NCBI RefSeq assembly: GCF_011386835.1
Contig: NC_088799.1
Location: 76,217,302 to 76,281,301 of the forward strand
Length of the DNA stretch: 64,000 nucleotides
Direction of reading: 5' to 3'
DNA from: Chrysemys picta bellii
Taxonomy: Eukaryota > Chordata > Testudines > Emydidae
Shown piece after piece: positions 21,745-33,544 of the stretch. The notes below the pieces were generated by a model. It saw nothing but the letters and a program-made list of their open reading frames with translations, did no database searches and was not told where the DNA came from. How positions within the stretch are numbered: the stretch's first letter is position 1; the number at the start of each line of letters is the position of its first letter. The position numbers and the translations under genes are program-made.

Positions 21745-23515
21745 AAAGCTGTAAATATATCAGCAGAAATAATGGCAAATGCAAAGTACTGCACTTAGGA
21801 AGGAATAATCAATTGCACAAATACACTAACTCCTTGCTTAACATTGTAGTTATGTTCCTGAAAAATGCAACTTTAAGCGAAACGATGTTAAGCGAATCCA
21901 ATTTTCCCATAGGAATTAATGTAAATAGGGGGGTTTAGGTTCCAGGGAATTTTTTTTTCACCAGACAAAAGACTATATATATACAGTATAAGTTTTAAAC
22001 AAACAATTGAATACTGTACACAGCAATGATGATTGTGAAGCTTGGTTGAGGTGGTGGAGTCAGAGGGTGGAATATTTCCCAGGAAATGCCTTAGTGCTGA
22101 ATGATGAACTAGCACTCGGCCGAGCCCTCAAGGGTTAACACGTTGTTAATGTAGCTTCACACTCTGCAAGGCAGCACAATTGGAGGGAGGGGAGACAGCA
22201 TGGCAGACAGAGACACACACCCTGTGTGTGAGAGAGCGAGAGATGTGCATTGCCCCTTTAAGTATGCTGACTCCACTCTAAGTACATTGCCTTTTTAAGT
22301 AGATCAGCAAGTTGAGACAGCAGCTGCTGCTAGCAAGCTCCCTCCATCCTGAGCCCCATCCTGTCCCCCTGCCCCTCTCTGTTCTATGGAGATGGGGTAA
22401 GCGGGGGGCAGGAGCAGGAGGGAGAGGGACCCTCTGACATTAGTCCTCCCCCCCCCCTTCCTGCACAGCAAGCGGGAGGCTTCCGGGAGCAGCTCCAAGG
22501 CAGGGGGCAGGAACAGCACATGGCAGTGGGGGGGGAGGGACAGCTGAACTGCAGGCAATTGCTAGCCTGCTGGGCAGCTGCCGCACAGGGAATTTAGGGG
22601 AGTGAGGAGCTGATAGGTGGTCTGCTGGTCCACCCTGGTTCCAAGCCCCCACCAGTCAGCTGCAATGCGCTGCTCTTTTTGCAAGCAGTGGACAAAGCAG
22701 GCGGCTGCCAAACAACGTTATAAGGGAGCATTGTGCAACTTTAAACAAGCATGTTCTCTAATTGATCAGCAATGTAACAACAAAACAACGTTAACTGGGA
22801 TGACTTTAAGTGAGGAGTTACTGTACCATATGGGAAATGACTGCTGAGGAAGGAATAATGCAGAAAGAAGATCTGGGGTTATAGTAGATCACAAACTAAA
22901 TATGAGTCAACAACATATTACTGTTGCAAAGAAAAAAGTGAACATAATTCTGGGATGTATTGTAAACAAGACATGAGAAATAATTCTTCCACTCTACTCA
23001 GCACTGATAAGGCCTCAGCTAGAGTATTGTGTCCAGTTCTGGGTACCACACTTTGGGAAAGATGTAGACAAATTGGAGAAAGTTCGGAGGAGATCAACAA
23101 AAATGATTAAAGTCTAGAAAACATGATCTATGGGGGAAAATTGGGAAAAAAAAGGGGTTGTTTAGTCTAGAGAAGAGAAGACGGGGGGAGGGGAGACATG
23201 ATAACACTCTTCAAGTACATAAAAGGTTGTTATAAAGAGTAGGGTGATAAATTGGTCTCATTCACTGAGGACTGGGCAAGAAGTAATGGGCTTAAATTGC
23301 AGCAAGGGAGATTTAGGTTAGACATAAGGAAAAATTTCCCAACTGTAAGGATAGTTAAACACTGGAACAAATTTTCTGGGGAGGTTGTGGAATCTCCATC
23401 ATTGGAGGTTTTTAAGAACAGGTTAAACAATATTTAGGTAATATTTAGTTCTGCCTCAGTGCAGGGGACTGGACTGGATGATCTATTGAGGTCCCTTGAA
23501 GTCCTATAAAATATT
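21745..23515 (+). mobile_element. CR1 LINE, 3' part, split by a Tigger-like element
   Basis: The left piece ends GCACTTAGGAAGGAATAATC..GCACAAA. After 22825 it resumes with TGGGAAATGACTGC, then ATAGTAGATCACAAACTAAATATGAGTC, CTAGAGTATTGTGTCCAGTT and GTCTAGAGAAGAG. It ends in the CR1 3' UTR (GGGGACTGGACTGGATGATC). These match the CR1 RT C-terminal region in the plus orientation. Many frame breaks. Confidence 0.85.
21824..22823. mobile_element. Tc1/mariner (Tigger-like) non-autonomous element
   Basis: The ends are CACTAACTCCTTGCTTAAC and, inverted, CAGTAACTCCTCACTTAAAG, flanked by TA on both sides (21822-21823, 22824-22825). The CAGTAACYCC-type end with TA duplication fits the Tigger group. The 1000-bp body is GC-rich in the middle (22300-22620) with no transposase frame. 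It lies inside a CR1 copy whose sequence resumes cleanly after it. Confidence 0.7.
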
Positions 23516-24770
23516 TTCTGTAAGCTTAAAGTCCCCAAAAGAAACTGTTAAAATTAAAAGCTTAATTCCAAACCACCATTTGACTACAAAGTAGATGAAT
23601 CCTGCTTGTTATTCTGGGGACATTCCTTGCCAGTAACATGTCTCCAACTGACACAGTCATCCGAATGTCCTATGGAGAAATACCTTCAAAGGTGATTAAC
23701 TGGAGTTAACTTGAAATTGACACAAACACCTACAATGTCAATTTTACTTGCATCATGATTAATATTTATTAATAATACTCTGCACCTATCTTGTGCATTT
23801 ATCCAAGTCTATCAAGGCATTTCAAGACAATGATGGGGGAACCAAAAGCACAGGGTTACACCTACATTTTAAAAAACTTCTGTGGGTACAAACAACCATT
23901 TGACTGTCCACCTGTAAATACAAGTGGAAGCTGCCTAACGAGACAATTTTCAAAGCTTATGGCTGAGCACAAGGAAGTTGTCTGAATACTCTCACCTGGA
24001 GCACTTTGCCCAGACACAAAATAGTGTTCAGAGAATGGCATGGATGCATTGGGGAGAGAGGTTCTGAAAAGTCCAATGGCTGGCTACCCAGCTGAGGTTT
24101 AAGAATCCGGACGCCTCCTGTACCGTAACATGTGACGAGATTTTCAGACAACTCAGATGACCAAAAAGCGGTTAGAAAATTTCCAGAATCACTGGCAGAG
24201 AAGAGAATAGAATGCAGATCTCCCAGTCTCTTGCTTAATCACTAGAATAGATTGGAAGGAACAGAATTAAGTCTTTCAAAGGGCTCCAGTAGAATGTTGT
24301 TAAAATATGTCACCTGCATTACTGCTTAAGAGCGCTTCTAAACTCACAACTCAGAGTTATTCTTTGCAGGGTTTGTCAGAAAAAAAGGTTTCAAAAATAG
24401 AGTACTGTATCGTGGTTAAATGGCACTCTCTAAAAATATCAAAGCAGCAGACTTATTTCTCTGAGTCTTAATCATCTACAGCCCTACTCTGCCAGCACGT
24501 GTATACTACATTGCTCAGATTCTCACATTATCTAAGTGAGCAAGCAACTATATGTAGCTCCTTGATTTAAATCATTTGAAACTGGTCAACACATTTATTG
24601 TCAACACAAGAGCACATGCTGTACAAACAAATAATGTGTTAGTTTGCAAACAGTTGCATGTGCAAATATTATGGATGTGGTTAAGAAGGGCCTTGGTAGA
24701 TGTGGCCCATACTAATATTCATATACATTTCCTTCGGGCTAGGAAATACTGGGCTGGATCCCCTTGAAAG
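23516..24770. other. No recognisable feature
   Basis: No gene or repeat end that I can support. Confidence 0.45.
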
Positions 24771-24775
24771 AAAGA

Positions 24776-26040
24776 TTTGTTTTGTGCTTAAGGCTCAGGG
24801 TTTGGACTCAGGTGATCTGGGTTCAGTTCCTAGCTCTGCTATTGATTTCCTGTGTGACCTCACCCACTATAAGGTGGGTGCATAACTGGCTGGATAACCG
24901 TACTCGGAGAGTTGTTATTAATGGTTCCCAATCCTGCTGGAAAGGCATAACGAGTGGGGTTCTGCAGGGGTCTGTTTTGGGACCGGCTCTGTTCAATATC
25001 TTCATTAACGACTTAGATATTGGCATAGAAAGTACGCTTATTAAGTTTGCAGATGATACCAAACTGGGAGGGATTGCAACTGCTTTGGAGGACAGGGTCA
25101 TAATTCAAAATGATCTGGACAAATTGGAGAAATGGTCTGAGTTAAACAGGATGAAGTTTAACAAAGACAAATGCAAAGTGCTCCACTTAGGAAAAAAAAA
25201 TCAGTTTCACACATACAGAATGGGAAGAGACTGTCTAGGAAGGAGTACAGCAGAAAGGGATCTAAGGGTTATAGTGGACCACAAGCTAAATATGAGTCAA
25301 CAGTGTGATGCTGTTGCAAAAAAAGCAAACATGATTCTGGGATGTATTAACAGGTGTGTTGTGAGCAAGACACGAGAAGTCATTCTTCCGCTCTACTCTG
25401 CTCTGGTTAGGCCTCAGCTGGAGTATTGTGTCCAGTTCTGGGCACCGCATTTCAAGAAAGATGTGGAGAAATTGGAAAGGGTCCAGAGAAGAGCAACAAG
25501 AATGATTAAAGGTCTTGAGAACATGACCTATGAAGGAAGGCTGAAAGAATTGGGTTTGTTTAGTCTGGAAAAGAGAAGACTGAGAGGGGACATGATAGCA
25601 GTTTTCAGGTATCTAAAAGGGTGTCATAAGGAGGAGGGAGAAAACTTGTTCACCTTAGCCTCTAAGGATAGAACAAGAAGCAATGGGCTTAAACTACAGC
25701 AAGGGAGTCTAGGTTGGACATTAGGAAAAAGTTCCTAACTGTCAGGGTGGTTAAACACTGGAATAAATTGCCTAGGGAGGTTGTGGAATCTCCATCTCTG
25801 GAGATATTTAAGAGTAGGTTAGATAAATGTCTATCAGGGATGGTCTAGACAGTATTTGGTCCTGCCATGTGGGCAGGGGACTGGACTCGATGACCTCTCG
25901 AGGTCCCTTCCAGTCCTAGAATCTATGAATCTATAAGTCACTTAATCTCTGTGTCTCAGTTCCGCATCTGTAAAATGGAGATAATAGCACCTTCTTTTGT
26001 CTAGTCATATAGATTGTTTTTTAACTCTATAAGGCAGGGA
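24776..26040 (+). mobile_element. MIR SINE, split by CR1
   Basis: The left piece (24776-24861) has GGACTCAGGTGATCTGGGTTCAGTTCC and CTTCCTGTGTGACC-like MIR core text (TTTCCTGTGTGACCTCA). The right piece (25936-26040) has AGTCACTTAATCTCTGTGTC, CAGTTCCGCATCTGTAAAATGG and GATAATAGCACC. Joined in order they are the consensus order of MIR, so a CR1 copy inserted into the MIR core. Confidence 0.85.
24862..25935 (+). mobile_element. CR1 LINE, relatively young 3' half with open RT frame
   Basis: An open frame to 25738 covers WVHNWLDNRTRRVVINGSQS, LQGSVLGPALFNIFINDLD, LIKFADDTKLGG (the RT catalytic aspartates), [33 protein letters not shown] and VQRRATRMIKGLENMTYE. It stops after a shift at about 25700, where a CR1 would read [12 protein letters not shown]. 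The 3' UTR has GACCTCTCGAGGTCCCTTCC and the octamer-type end GAATCTATGAATCTATAAG. It lacks the endonuclease and the N-terminal RT, the usual 5' truncation. Of all CR1 copies here it is the least decayed. Confidence 0.92.
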
Positions 26041-27580
26041 CTTTCTTACTATGAGCATGGTCACCACATAGCCTAATTGGGGCCCTGAACTCATCTGGGG
26101 CCCTGGGCACTAATGTAATACAAATAGTAATAATTATCATCCTCATTTTAAAAGCCCCCAAACATGTGGAGTTGATGTGAAATAACCTGAAATACTCCCT
26201 TGGTTCAGGGGGTGAGCGTACTACTTCTGCAGTGCTCCCAGGCCCTGCCATCCTGAAAATGTAAGATCAGGAATGGCAGTGAAATCTAAGTTCCCCAAGC
26301 AGCAGTGTAGAACACATCCATTAGGTACCAGGCTGCCCATTGCATCACTAATTTAAACAAAATAAAAGCTAATTAGTCTTGGTCCAATCTTGCTTTCCTC
26401 ATACACCCCTGTAAAAAAGTGAGCGCTGGATGCACAAGAAATGTGGTATGTTGTGGCCTGTTCTCATGACTTACAACTTTTTATTTTAATTTAAAATATT
26501 GGAGTGGTGGGGGAAGTGTGCCAGGTAGCAAATATAGCTGACAGTTTTGTTTTAAATACCATAATGTCTGTCAAAAAAGCAATGGTTACTTTAACTTAAG
26601 CAACTAATTTAAAAAATGTTGCTCCAGAATATTATGATGATTCATAAGAAGGTTTCAGCATAAAAAAATCAGTAATGTGAAATGCATTTATTATATATCA
26701 TGAAACAGTATTTGAAACTCAGTCCAGAAGCAGATAAAGGGTTCTTTGCAATATTCTCCATTGCAGCAGCCTAAGTCAGGTAGGCTGACCCCCACAAAGC
26801 CCTTCTCTTTGAAATCAGTGTCTCACCTGAAAGAAACATTGTGCCTTTAGAAATCCTGTGCTGTTTCCTGGGGTTCAGCATTCATTTGAATGTTCTGGTA
26901 AGGTATTGAAAACTATAAACTTTTCATCCAGCAGGACCATTTGTGTGAATGCTCAGGGCATTCTGTGCACATTCTTTAGGAAGGTCTCCAGGACAATTGG
27001 AAAATATCCCCATTGTGTTATTCTTTATATTAGGTAAACATTGAGAAAAAGGGTTCCCTTGGCAACCAAAGATAGTCCAATCAAAATTACTAATTTACAG
27101 AAGAGCCTTGTCTTTGATGTCAAATCAGGATTTTCAATCTTGCTTTGAGCCAGGGAGAGGGAGAGTATGCAGTCAGAGGCATCTGAATATGTTCAGTGGC
27201 AAAGATGATGTGATTCAGACTATTTCTGTAAATTATTACACATATGCCTTCTACAGTATAAATGCTCTCCTAGACAAATCAAAATGTTAATTGTATTTTC
27301 TCTCATTTTAGTTACTGTAATTTTTACAAGTATTTCCCTTTGCATAATTTGACCAATTTTAAATATATTGTTCTATAAATATGCTCAACCTGTTGGTCCA
27401 TATAGTGTCTTGCCATAGTCTATTGTCCGGAAGGGATACTGGGTGAGACTCAGGCCTGGTTTTAATGGAGACACACCTGCTTACACCAGGCCTGAATCTG
27501 GTCCATTGTGTCAGTAATACCCCGGTCTAGGAAGTCCCAGACTCTAAACTCTCTATTTCTGCTATGAACAGAAGAAAGGT
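26041..27580. other. No recognisable gene
   Basis: Mostly AT-rich single-copy-looking sequence. A short stretch at 26060-26130 (CTGGGGCCCTGGGCACTAATG..AATACAAATAGTAATAATTATC) may be an old SINE tail. No protein frame is supported. Confidence 0.4.
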
Positions 27581-28824
27581 GTGATGGGGTAGTCTGCCAT
27601 GGAGGGCTACAGCCCCACTGTGCCACCTGGAATGACTCCTTTAAGCGTTTGGAAGGGTCCAATAGATATAGAGAGAGACCTAATAGTCCTGAGAATGAAT
27701 ACTGCTTGGGGAAGGAATCCTGACACTGTACCTTATAAGGGACTGAAGTCTTGCTGAGAGGGCGGGCAAGACTCATCTCTCACCCAATCAACCGGGAAGG
27801 AGTTGGGAGAAGGGGACCAGCATCGCTTCCTTCACAGCAAGCAGACGCTGGCAGGAGAAGGCTGGCCTGCTGAACCCTCCAGATTGGAAAGTGCTCATCT
27901 GAAGGGAGATGGTGAAAGCCTTGCAAGGGTATGTTTACCCTGCAATAAAACATCCACAGCTGCTCCGTGTCAGCAGTGTAGATGTTCGGGCTTCAGCTGG
28001 GCCCCAGGCTCTGGGACTCTCTCTCCTCCCGGGGTCCCAGAGGCTGGCCTTCAGCCCAATCCCAAATGTCTACACTGCAATTTTATAGCCCTGCAGTCCA
28101 AGCCCCATGAGCCCGAATCAGCTGATGTGGACCAGCCCCGAATGTTTTATTGCAGTGTAGACATACCCAAACTGACTATTGCAAGGCAAGAAACACAGAC
28201 CCCAGCTCCAGGAATGAGGCTGAGGGGGAACTCCTGCTTGGAGGAGGGAGATATTGCTGGAGACTGCATGGAACACAACTGCTAGCCCCAGAGAGAAGAC
28301 TGAAGGGAAACTCCTGTCTAGAGGAGGGAGATAGCAACTGCTCTAAAGGCCAGAGACCAAAGGACTGCTCACAATACAGCCGAAATGTGCAGAAAAGGGT
28401 TGGCAGTGGTCTTTGAGAAAGTACCTTCATAGCTGGTTAAGGAGAAACTATGTGGCAAGGCAGAGTCGAGACACCTAGTGAAGACATTGACATGTAGGGT
28501 GAAGGTCAGAGCAGCTCAGCGAAGTGGCAGAGGGATCAAAGGTCTGCCCTCCCCGAGATCAATAGGGAAGGTGTGAGCACCGGAAGTGGAAGAGGCTGAG
28601 AACTGTGAGCCCCATATGGGGGTTGAAGACTGGGTTTAAAAGAATATTAGACTTTTGGTTTTCTTATTTTTTTAGACTTTTGTGTTAACCCTGAAAGGAG
28701 AATGAATGGAGACTATCCTGGCTGTGGCCAAGGCCACAGTCAATGGCAGACTGTTGTGGTAACAGAATGATAAAAGGGGCCACTAATCTGAGAAAATCCC
28801 TGAAACACCACACCTGGACACTGA
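27581..28824. repeat. LTR-like unclassified sequence around a MITE
   Basis: The stretch begins TGTGATGGGG, has ACCTTATAAGGG (27731-27742) as a possible TATA region and repeats of GGAGGGAGATA and CTCCTGC. It resembles an LTR-type repeat and seems to continue past H1 at 32024 (GAGGCACTCTGGAGG). No second end or target duplication was found, so this is a guess from texture. Confidence 0.3.
27927..28168. mobile_element. Harbinger-type MITE (GGGTATGTYTACNCTGCAAT)
   Basis: The 242-bp element has ends GGGTATGTTTACCCTGCAATAAAA and TTTTATTGCAGTGTAGACATACCC, about 24-bp inverted repeats sharing the GTCTACAC-type core with the large Harbingers in this window. An inner inverted pair GCTGGGCCCCAGGCTCTGGGAC / GTCCCAGAGGCTGGCCTTCAGC makes most of it foldable. 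The target duplication (CAA/AAA) is imperfect. Confidence 0.75.
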
Positions 28825-29227
28825 GGCCTTGGCTACACTTGAGAGTTACAGAGCAATAAAGCCGCCCCCAGCGCTGTAACTCACTCCCCGTCCACACTGG
28901 CAAGGCACGTACAGCGCTGTATCTACGCGGCTACAGCGCTGCTTGTACTCCACCTCCCCGAGAGGAATAAAGAGTATTGCGCTGCCGCTGCTGTGCTGCG
29001 GCACTAATGTGGCCCCCCAATGCGCTCTGATTGGCCTCCAGAAGTATTCAGCAGTATCCCACAATGCCTGTTCTAGCCACTCTGGCCATCAGTTCGAACT
29101 CTACTGCCCTGGCCTCAAGTGACCAACCGTCAGACCCGCCCTTTATATTCCCCGGGAATTTTAAAAATCCCCTTCCTGTTTGCTCAGCCAGGTGTGGAGT
29201 GCTATCAGCGAATCTTTCCAGGTGACC

Positions 29228-29738
29228 ATGCCTCCACGCGCCAAGCGAGCCCCAGCATGGAGCAATGGCAAGTTGCTGGACCTCATCAGTATTTGGCGGG
29301 AGGAAGCTGTCCAGTCCCAGCTGCGCTCCAGCTGTAGGAATTACGATACCTTTGGGCACATATCAAGGGCCATGATGGAAAGGGGCCATGACCAGGACGT
29401 ACTGCAGTGCAGGATTAAAGTAAAGGAGCTGCGGAGTGCCTACCACAAAGCCCGCGACGCAAACGGCCGCTCCGGTTCTCCCCCCGTGACCTGCTGATTC
29501 TACAAAGAGCTGGACGCGATACTCGGGGGTGACCCCACCTCCACGCCGAGCACCACTATGGACACTTCAGAGTGGGGGGAGGAGGAGGAGGAAAGCGGGA
29601 GTGAGGGTCCTGGGGTAGGGGGAGACACCCCGGAATCGCTGGAGGCAAGCAGCCAGGAGCTCTTCTCGAGCCAGGAGGAAGGTAGCCAGCCGCAGCGGCT
29701 GATACTTGGTGGAGGACAAACAGAAGAGCAGGTTCCCG
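29228..29738 (+). pseudogene. H1 Myb/SANT-like DNA-binding protein, exon 1
   Basis: Starting at the ATG in GGTGACCATGCC, the frame gives RAKRAPAWSNGKLLDLISIW, then RSSCRNYDTFGHISRAMMER and QCRIKVKELRSAYHKARDAN. This is the trihelix/Myb-SANT fold typical of Harbinger partner proteins and of the ZSCAN29/MSANTD group. A TGA at 29495-29497 breaks it where the relatives have TCRFY; CGA to TGA, probably CpG decay, explains it. After the stop the frame continues as FYKELDAILGG and an acidic linker to a splice donor G|GTAAGC at 29739. Family role, from knowledge: binds subterminal motifs and helps bring the transposase to the nucleus. H1 is broken. Confidence 0.88.
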
Positions 29739-29816
29739 GTAAGCAGCTTTTTTCGGGAGGAAGGAATTTTTCAGTGCGGGCTCTTTGGGAGAGGAGGGTT
29801 AGGGCTGCATGCATGC

Positions 29817-30119
29817 CTAGATGCGGAATAGCACATTGCTGTGGTCTATCACATCGTGGTAATCGACCTCCGTAATCTCTTCGAAAGTCTCATCCAGAAC
29901 GTGAGCAATGCGCTTGCGCAGGGTTCTTGGGAGAGCCACCGTGGTCCTTGTCCCAGTCAGGCTAACGTGTCCGTGCCACTGTGCTGTGAGGGGCAGGGGG
30001 ACCATTGCTGCACACAGGCAAGCAGCATATGGGCCAGGATGGAAGCCGCATTGCAGTAGAAGGCCCTCCCTTGCTTCCCAGGTCACCCTCAGCAGCGAGA
30101 GATCTTCCAGGACAAACTC
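29817..30119 (-). pseudogene. H1 third conserved exon (function unknown)
   Basis: The minus-strand frame of 100 codons plus stop begins EFVLEDLSLLRV and ends VDYHDVIDHSNVLFRI. It lies between the two Myb exons, on the opposite strand, same strand as the transposase. It is the homologue of the open frames in H2 (40834-41124) and H5 (57176-57466). The frame is open throughout, but it lacks a start ATG at the equivalent place. The upstream splice acceptor, CCACAG in H4, reads CCACAA here, so splicing to it is probably lost. I recognise no domain; it is predicted by eye to be mostly helical. Confidence 0.7.
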
Positions 30120-30396
30120 TTGTGGAAAATGTTGGGACAGTGTTCAATGTAGGTGCCCCCTGCAGCTGTTGGCTCTCCCCAAGGCACAGAAACCCAGAGG
30201 ACAGTACAGCCGTGAAACAATCAGTCCCCCTTACTCACCATTTTGGGGCTCCCGTGGATTATGTGCGCTCTCTTTGGAATGGGAAAATTATGCTATTATG
30301 TAGACTGTGTGTGCCCTCCTTAAGTGCGGGGGAATCATTACTCTGTCTGATATAAACAATGCTGCCTCTGTTAAGTGTTGCATTTTGCCTTTACAG

Positions 30397-30799
30397 ATGC
30401 AACCATGAGACCTCAGCCGTCCCTGTTATCACTGGCTGAGAGACTGCGAAAACTCAGGAAGAGATCACGAAAAAGCAAAGAAGACATGCTGCAAGAAGTG
30501 ATGCAGCAATCTCTTACAGAGAATCAAAAAGCGCAGGAGTGGAGGGAGAGCGAAAGCAGGATCCGCCAGGAAAACGCAGCGCACCGGCGGCGAAGCACAG
30601 AGCACCGGCAGCAAAGCACGGACTGGCTGATAAGCATCATGGAACGCCAAGCGGACTCTATCCAGGCGCTCGTCGCCATGCAGACGGAGCACTACCGTGT
30701 CCGCCCCCCCCCCCACAGCCCTTGTCTCAAAACTCTTTCCCTTGTGCCCCCATGTCACCTCCAACCCACTTTCCCCAATATCCGGGTTCTTACTGCCAG
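30397..30799 (+). pseudogene. H1 Myb-like protein, exon 2 (C-terminal coiled-coil part, truncated)
   Basis: A good acceptor, TTTTGCCTTTACAG, ends at 30396. In phase with exon 1 (one base left over) the exon reads DATMRPQPSLLSLAERLRK, RKRSRKSKEDMLQEVMQQ and a charged Arg/Glu/Gln helix (RESESRIRQENAAHRRRSTE). It then reaches a proline-rich tail. A run of nine or so C residues near 30705 shifts the frame. At about 30799 the exon is cut by a deletion that joins it to the transposase gene from the other strand. RKRSRKSK resembles a nuclear localisation signal. Confidence 0.8.
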
Positions 30800-31658
30800 G
30801 GTCTCCAAGGATCACAGTGGGCTTTTCGACTTCCCCTACTGTGATCTTCTGCTCTGGGAAAAAAGTCCCAGCCTGCAGCTTCCTGAACAGGTCAGTGTTC
30901 CGAAAGATGCGTGCATCATGCACCTTTCCGGGCCAGCCTGTGTTAATGTCAATGAAACGCCCACGGTGATCCACAAGAGCCTGGAGAGCCATAGAGAAAT
31001 ATCCCTTCCGATTAACGTACTCGGATCCTAGGTGGGGTGGTACCAGAATAGGAATATGTGTCCCATCTATCGCCCCTCCACAGTTAGGGAACCCCATTTG
31101 TGCAAAGCCATCCACTATTTCCTGCACGTTACCCAGAGTCATGGTTCTTCTGAGCAGGGTGCAATGAATGGCCCTGCAAACTTGCATCAACACGATTCCA
31201 ACGGTCGATTTTCCCACTCCAAAGTGGTTCGTGACCGATCGGTAGCTGTCTGGAGTTGCCAGCTTCCAGATTGCAATAACCACGCGCTTCTCCACCGGCA
31301 GGGCAGCTCTCAATCTCGTGTCCTTGCGCCGCAGGGTGGGGGCGAGCTCCTCACACAGTCCCATGAAAGTGGCTTTTCTCATCCAAAAGTTCTGCAGGCA
31401 CTGCTTGTCATCCCAGACTTGCATGACGATGTGATCCCACCAGTCAGTGCTTGTTTCCCGAGCCCAAAAGCGGCGTTCCACGGTGCTGAGCATGTCCGTG
31501 AACGCCACAAGCAATCTCGTGTCGTACGCATTACGTGACTCGATATCATCGTCAGACTCCTCACTGTCACTTTGGATCTTAAGGAATAGCTTGACTGCCA
31601 AACATGATGTGCTGGTGAGACTCCTCGTCAGCATACTCCTCAGCAATTCGGGCTCCAT
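30800..31658 (-). pseudogene. H1 HARBI1-like transposase, C-terminus deleted
   Basis: From the ATG at 31658 (GAAATGGAG) the frame is open: MEPELLRSMLTRSLTSTSC, then RFWARETSTDWWDHIVMQVW, a helix-turn-helix region around WKLATPDSYRSVTNHFGVGKS, GAIDGTHIP with the first catalytic Asp, and VILGDP with the second. There it fuses by deletion to antisense Myb exon 2 sequence and runs on to 30465 with no homology. The third acidic residue (E of ECAFGRLKGRW) is missing, so it cannot catalyse transposition. The N-terminal two thirds are the least damaged of the B-type copies. Confidence 0.92.
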
Positions 31659-32023
31659 TTCTCCCAAACCGAAACGGAACACAGATCGCGCTGCACAGAA
31701 ACCGTTGAAAGATGGCGCTATATGTGGACGGAAACACAGGGATTGCTGGGATGCGAAGCGATGCATCACGGGGCATTGGGACAGGACCCAGAATGCCCTG
31801 CACCCCCCACCCCCTTCCCACAACCCATGGCACCAGAATGGGAAGAGGTGCTCTGTGGGATAGCTGCCCATAATGCACTGCTCCCAATGCCGCTGCAAAT
31901 GTGGCCACGACAGTGCGCTGGCAGCTGGCAGTGTGGACAGACTGCAGCGCTTTCCCTACTCAGCTGTACAAAGACAGGTTTAACTCACAGTGCTGTACAG
32001 CTGCAAGCATAGCCAAGGCCTAA

Positions 32024-33540
32024 GAGGCACTCTGGAGGTGAGAGGCATGACTATACCAGGGCCCAGAGGTTGAGCATGTAACTGGAGCCAACTTTCTGCA
32101 ATGTAGTTGGGATTTGGGGCAGGCAAGGACTGATGTCTTTACAGTAAAATATAGAACAAAAGTTGCATTTAATAGAACTTTACTTAGGAGCTTTTCTGTT
32201 CCTGGGGTGTTTTCTAGACCAATGTTTTCAGTGGTCTTAATCCTAACAATTTTAAAATGCAAAGTAATTGCCTGGTATAACTTTTAAAATACGTGTGCTA
32301 AATGGAGTTACTCACTGCTACCCTACATCCCTCGCCGTGGCCAGAGAACATTGCATGTGCAAGTAAACATTGCTGGGGAATGTTTTCAGATGCCCTCCAC
32401 ACACTTTGAACATTAGTGGCAAACTCTGTTTTATATCACAAGTTTATAATAGTTTGTTCAGCCCCAGACCCACCTGTACCATCATCACTAACATCCTGCA
32501 GAACTTGTTCTTCCATTGGGAATCATACAAATCATTACCATAGATAAATGGTCCTGATTTTGGACAGCAGGTTTGACTTCTTTATGGACATTCGGAGTAT
32601 TCAGTATGTCAGACCAACTGTGTACTACATGCACACATATAATCCGATAAAATAATGAAGAGGTTAAAAATGTGAAAAGTAACTGATAAAAGAAATGTAT
32701 TTTTTAGTAATCTCTACTCATTACAGTTCATCAGTAGGTTTATCACAAGCTTGCCTAATGTCAGGATAGTAGACAACTATTGTTGCTTCCACTAAAATCT
32801 CATAGGGTAGAGATGTGAAGGTAAAATGAATCTGGAGACAGCAGCACAAGGCTGAAGCAACATTTGTCAAATGAGCCAGGTTATCAGAGCCAGGACTAAG
32901 GGTTGGTCTACACAGAGGGGTAATGTGATCTACATGAATGTGATTTCTAAAGCACACTAACAAGTTGTACATTAAGTGGTCTGTGTAGACCCTGCTGGTT
33001 TGCACTAAAGGTTTATTTAGTGCGCTTTAATGTAGTACTGCTTCAAACAGCACTACATTAGACCCTTCTGGTGTGCTTTGAAACAGTACTGCAGTACAGC
33101 ACAAAGACTTTTTGTAACCTTTTTGATTCACTTGAAACCCAAAACCAAATGAAAGTCACAAGGATTTGGATTTCACTGCAATGTTTTACACAGTGTAGTT
33201 TTGAGTCGGTTCTCTGAAAAGGACTAGCAAGCATTGGCCCAATCCTGAACCCATTTAAATAAAGAAAAACTTTGTCATTACCATTCGTGGGGGCAGGATG
33301 AGGCCTTTCATATGTACAGTGTTTTCTAAAATCAGATGTATGTTAATCTGGCACAATACCCCTCATATACTTTCCATGTCAGCCAGCAGAGTACCTTGCA
33401 GAATAAACATGTTAATTACATGGTGGTCTGTGGGAAACCAAAGAATATTTAGATTTTAAATAATCTGATTACAAGATTATCAAATGTGCTAATCTAATGC
33501 CTTAATTAGTCTTTGACAAAATACTGAAAGATTATTAAAC
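32024..33540. other. No gene; possible MITE remnant at 32895-33070
   Basis: 32897-32915 (GGGTTGGTCTACACAGAGG) and 32981-32994 (TCTGTGTAGACCCT) look like the inverted ends of a small Harbinger-type element following TAA, with further GTGCTTT/AAAGCAC inverted pieces. The borders are unclear. Nothing else is recognisable. Confidence 0.4.
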
Positions 33541-33544
33541 TAAA

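Larger units (their letters stand above)
28825..32020. mobile_element. PIF/Harbinger element H1 (internally deleted)
   Basis: The ends GGCCTTGGCTACACTTG and, inverted, GGCCTTGGCTATGCTTGC are near-perfect terminal inverted repeats identical in start to those of H4. The flanks TGA (28822-28824) and TAA (32021-32023) are a one-mismatch 3-bp duplication. Subterminal CAGCGCTG palindromes repeat near the left end. It carries a Myb-like gene on the plus strand, a transposase on the minus strand, and the third exon on the minus strand between the Myb exons. About 0.8 kb between transposase and Myb 3' ends is missing relative to H4. Confidence 0.92.

Noticed and set aside
24764..25738. 324-codon open frame that could be taken for a host gene
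   Set aside because: It contains LQGSVLGPALFNIFINDLD and FADDTK and ends in a CR1 3' UTR, so it is LINE reverse transcriptase. Its first codons come from MIR sequence.
30465..31898. 477-codon frame as one long transposase
   Set aside because: Only 30800-31658 is transposase. The start lies upstream of the real ATG and the end is antisense Myb sequence joined by a deletion.
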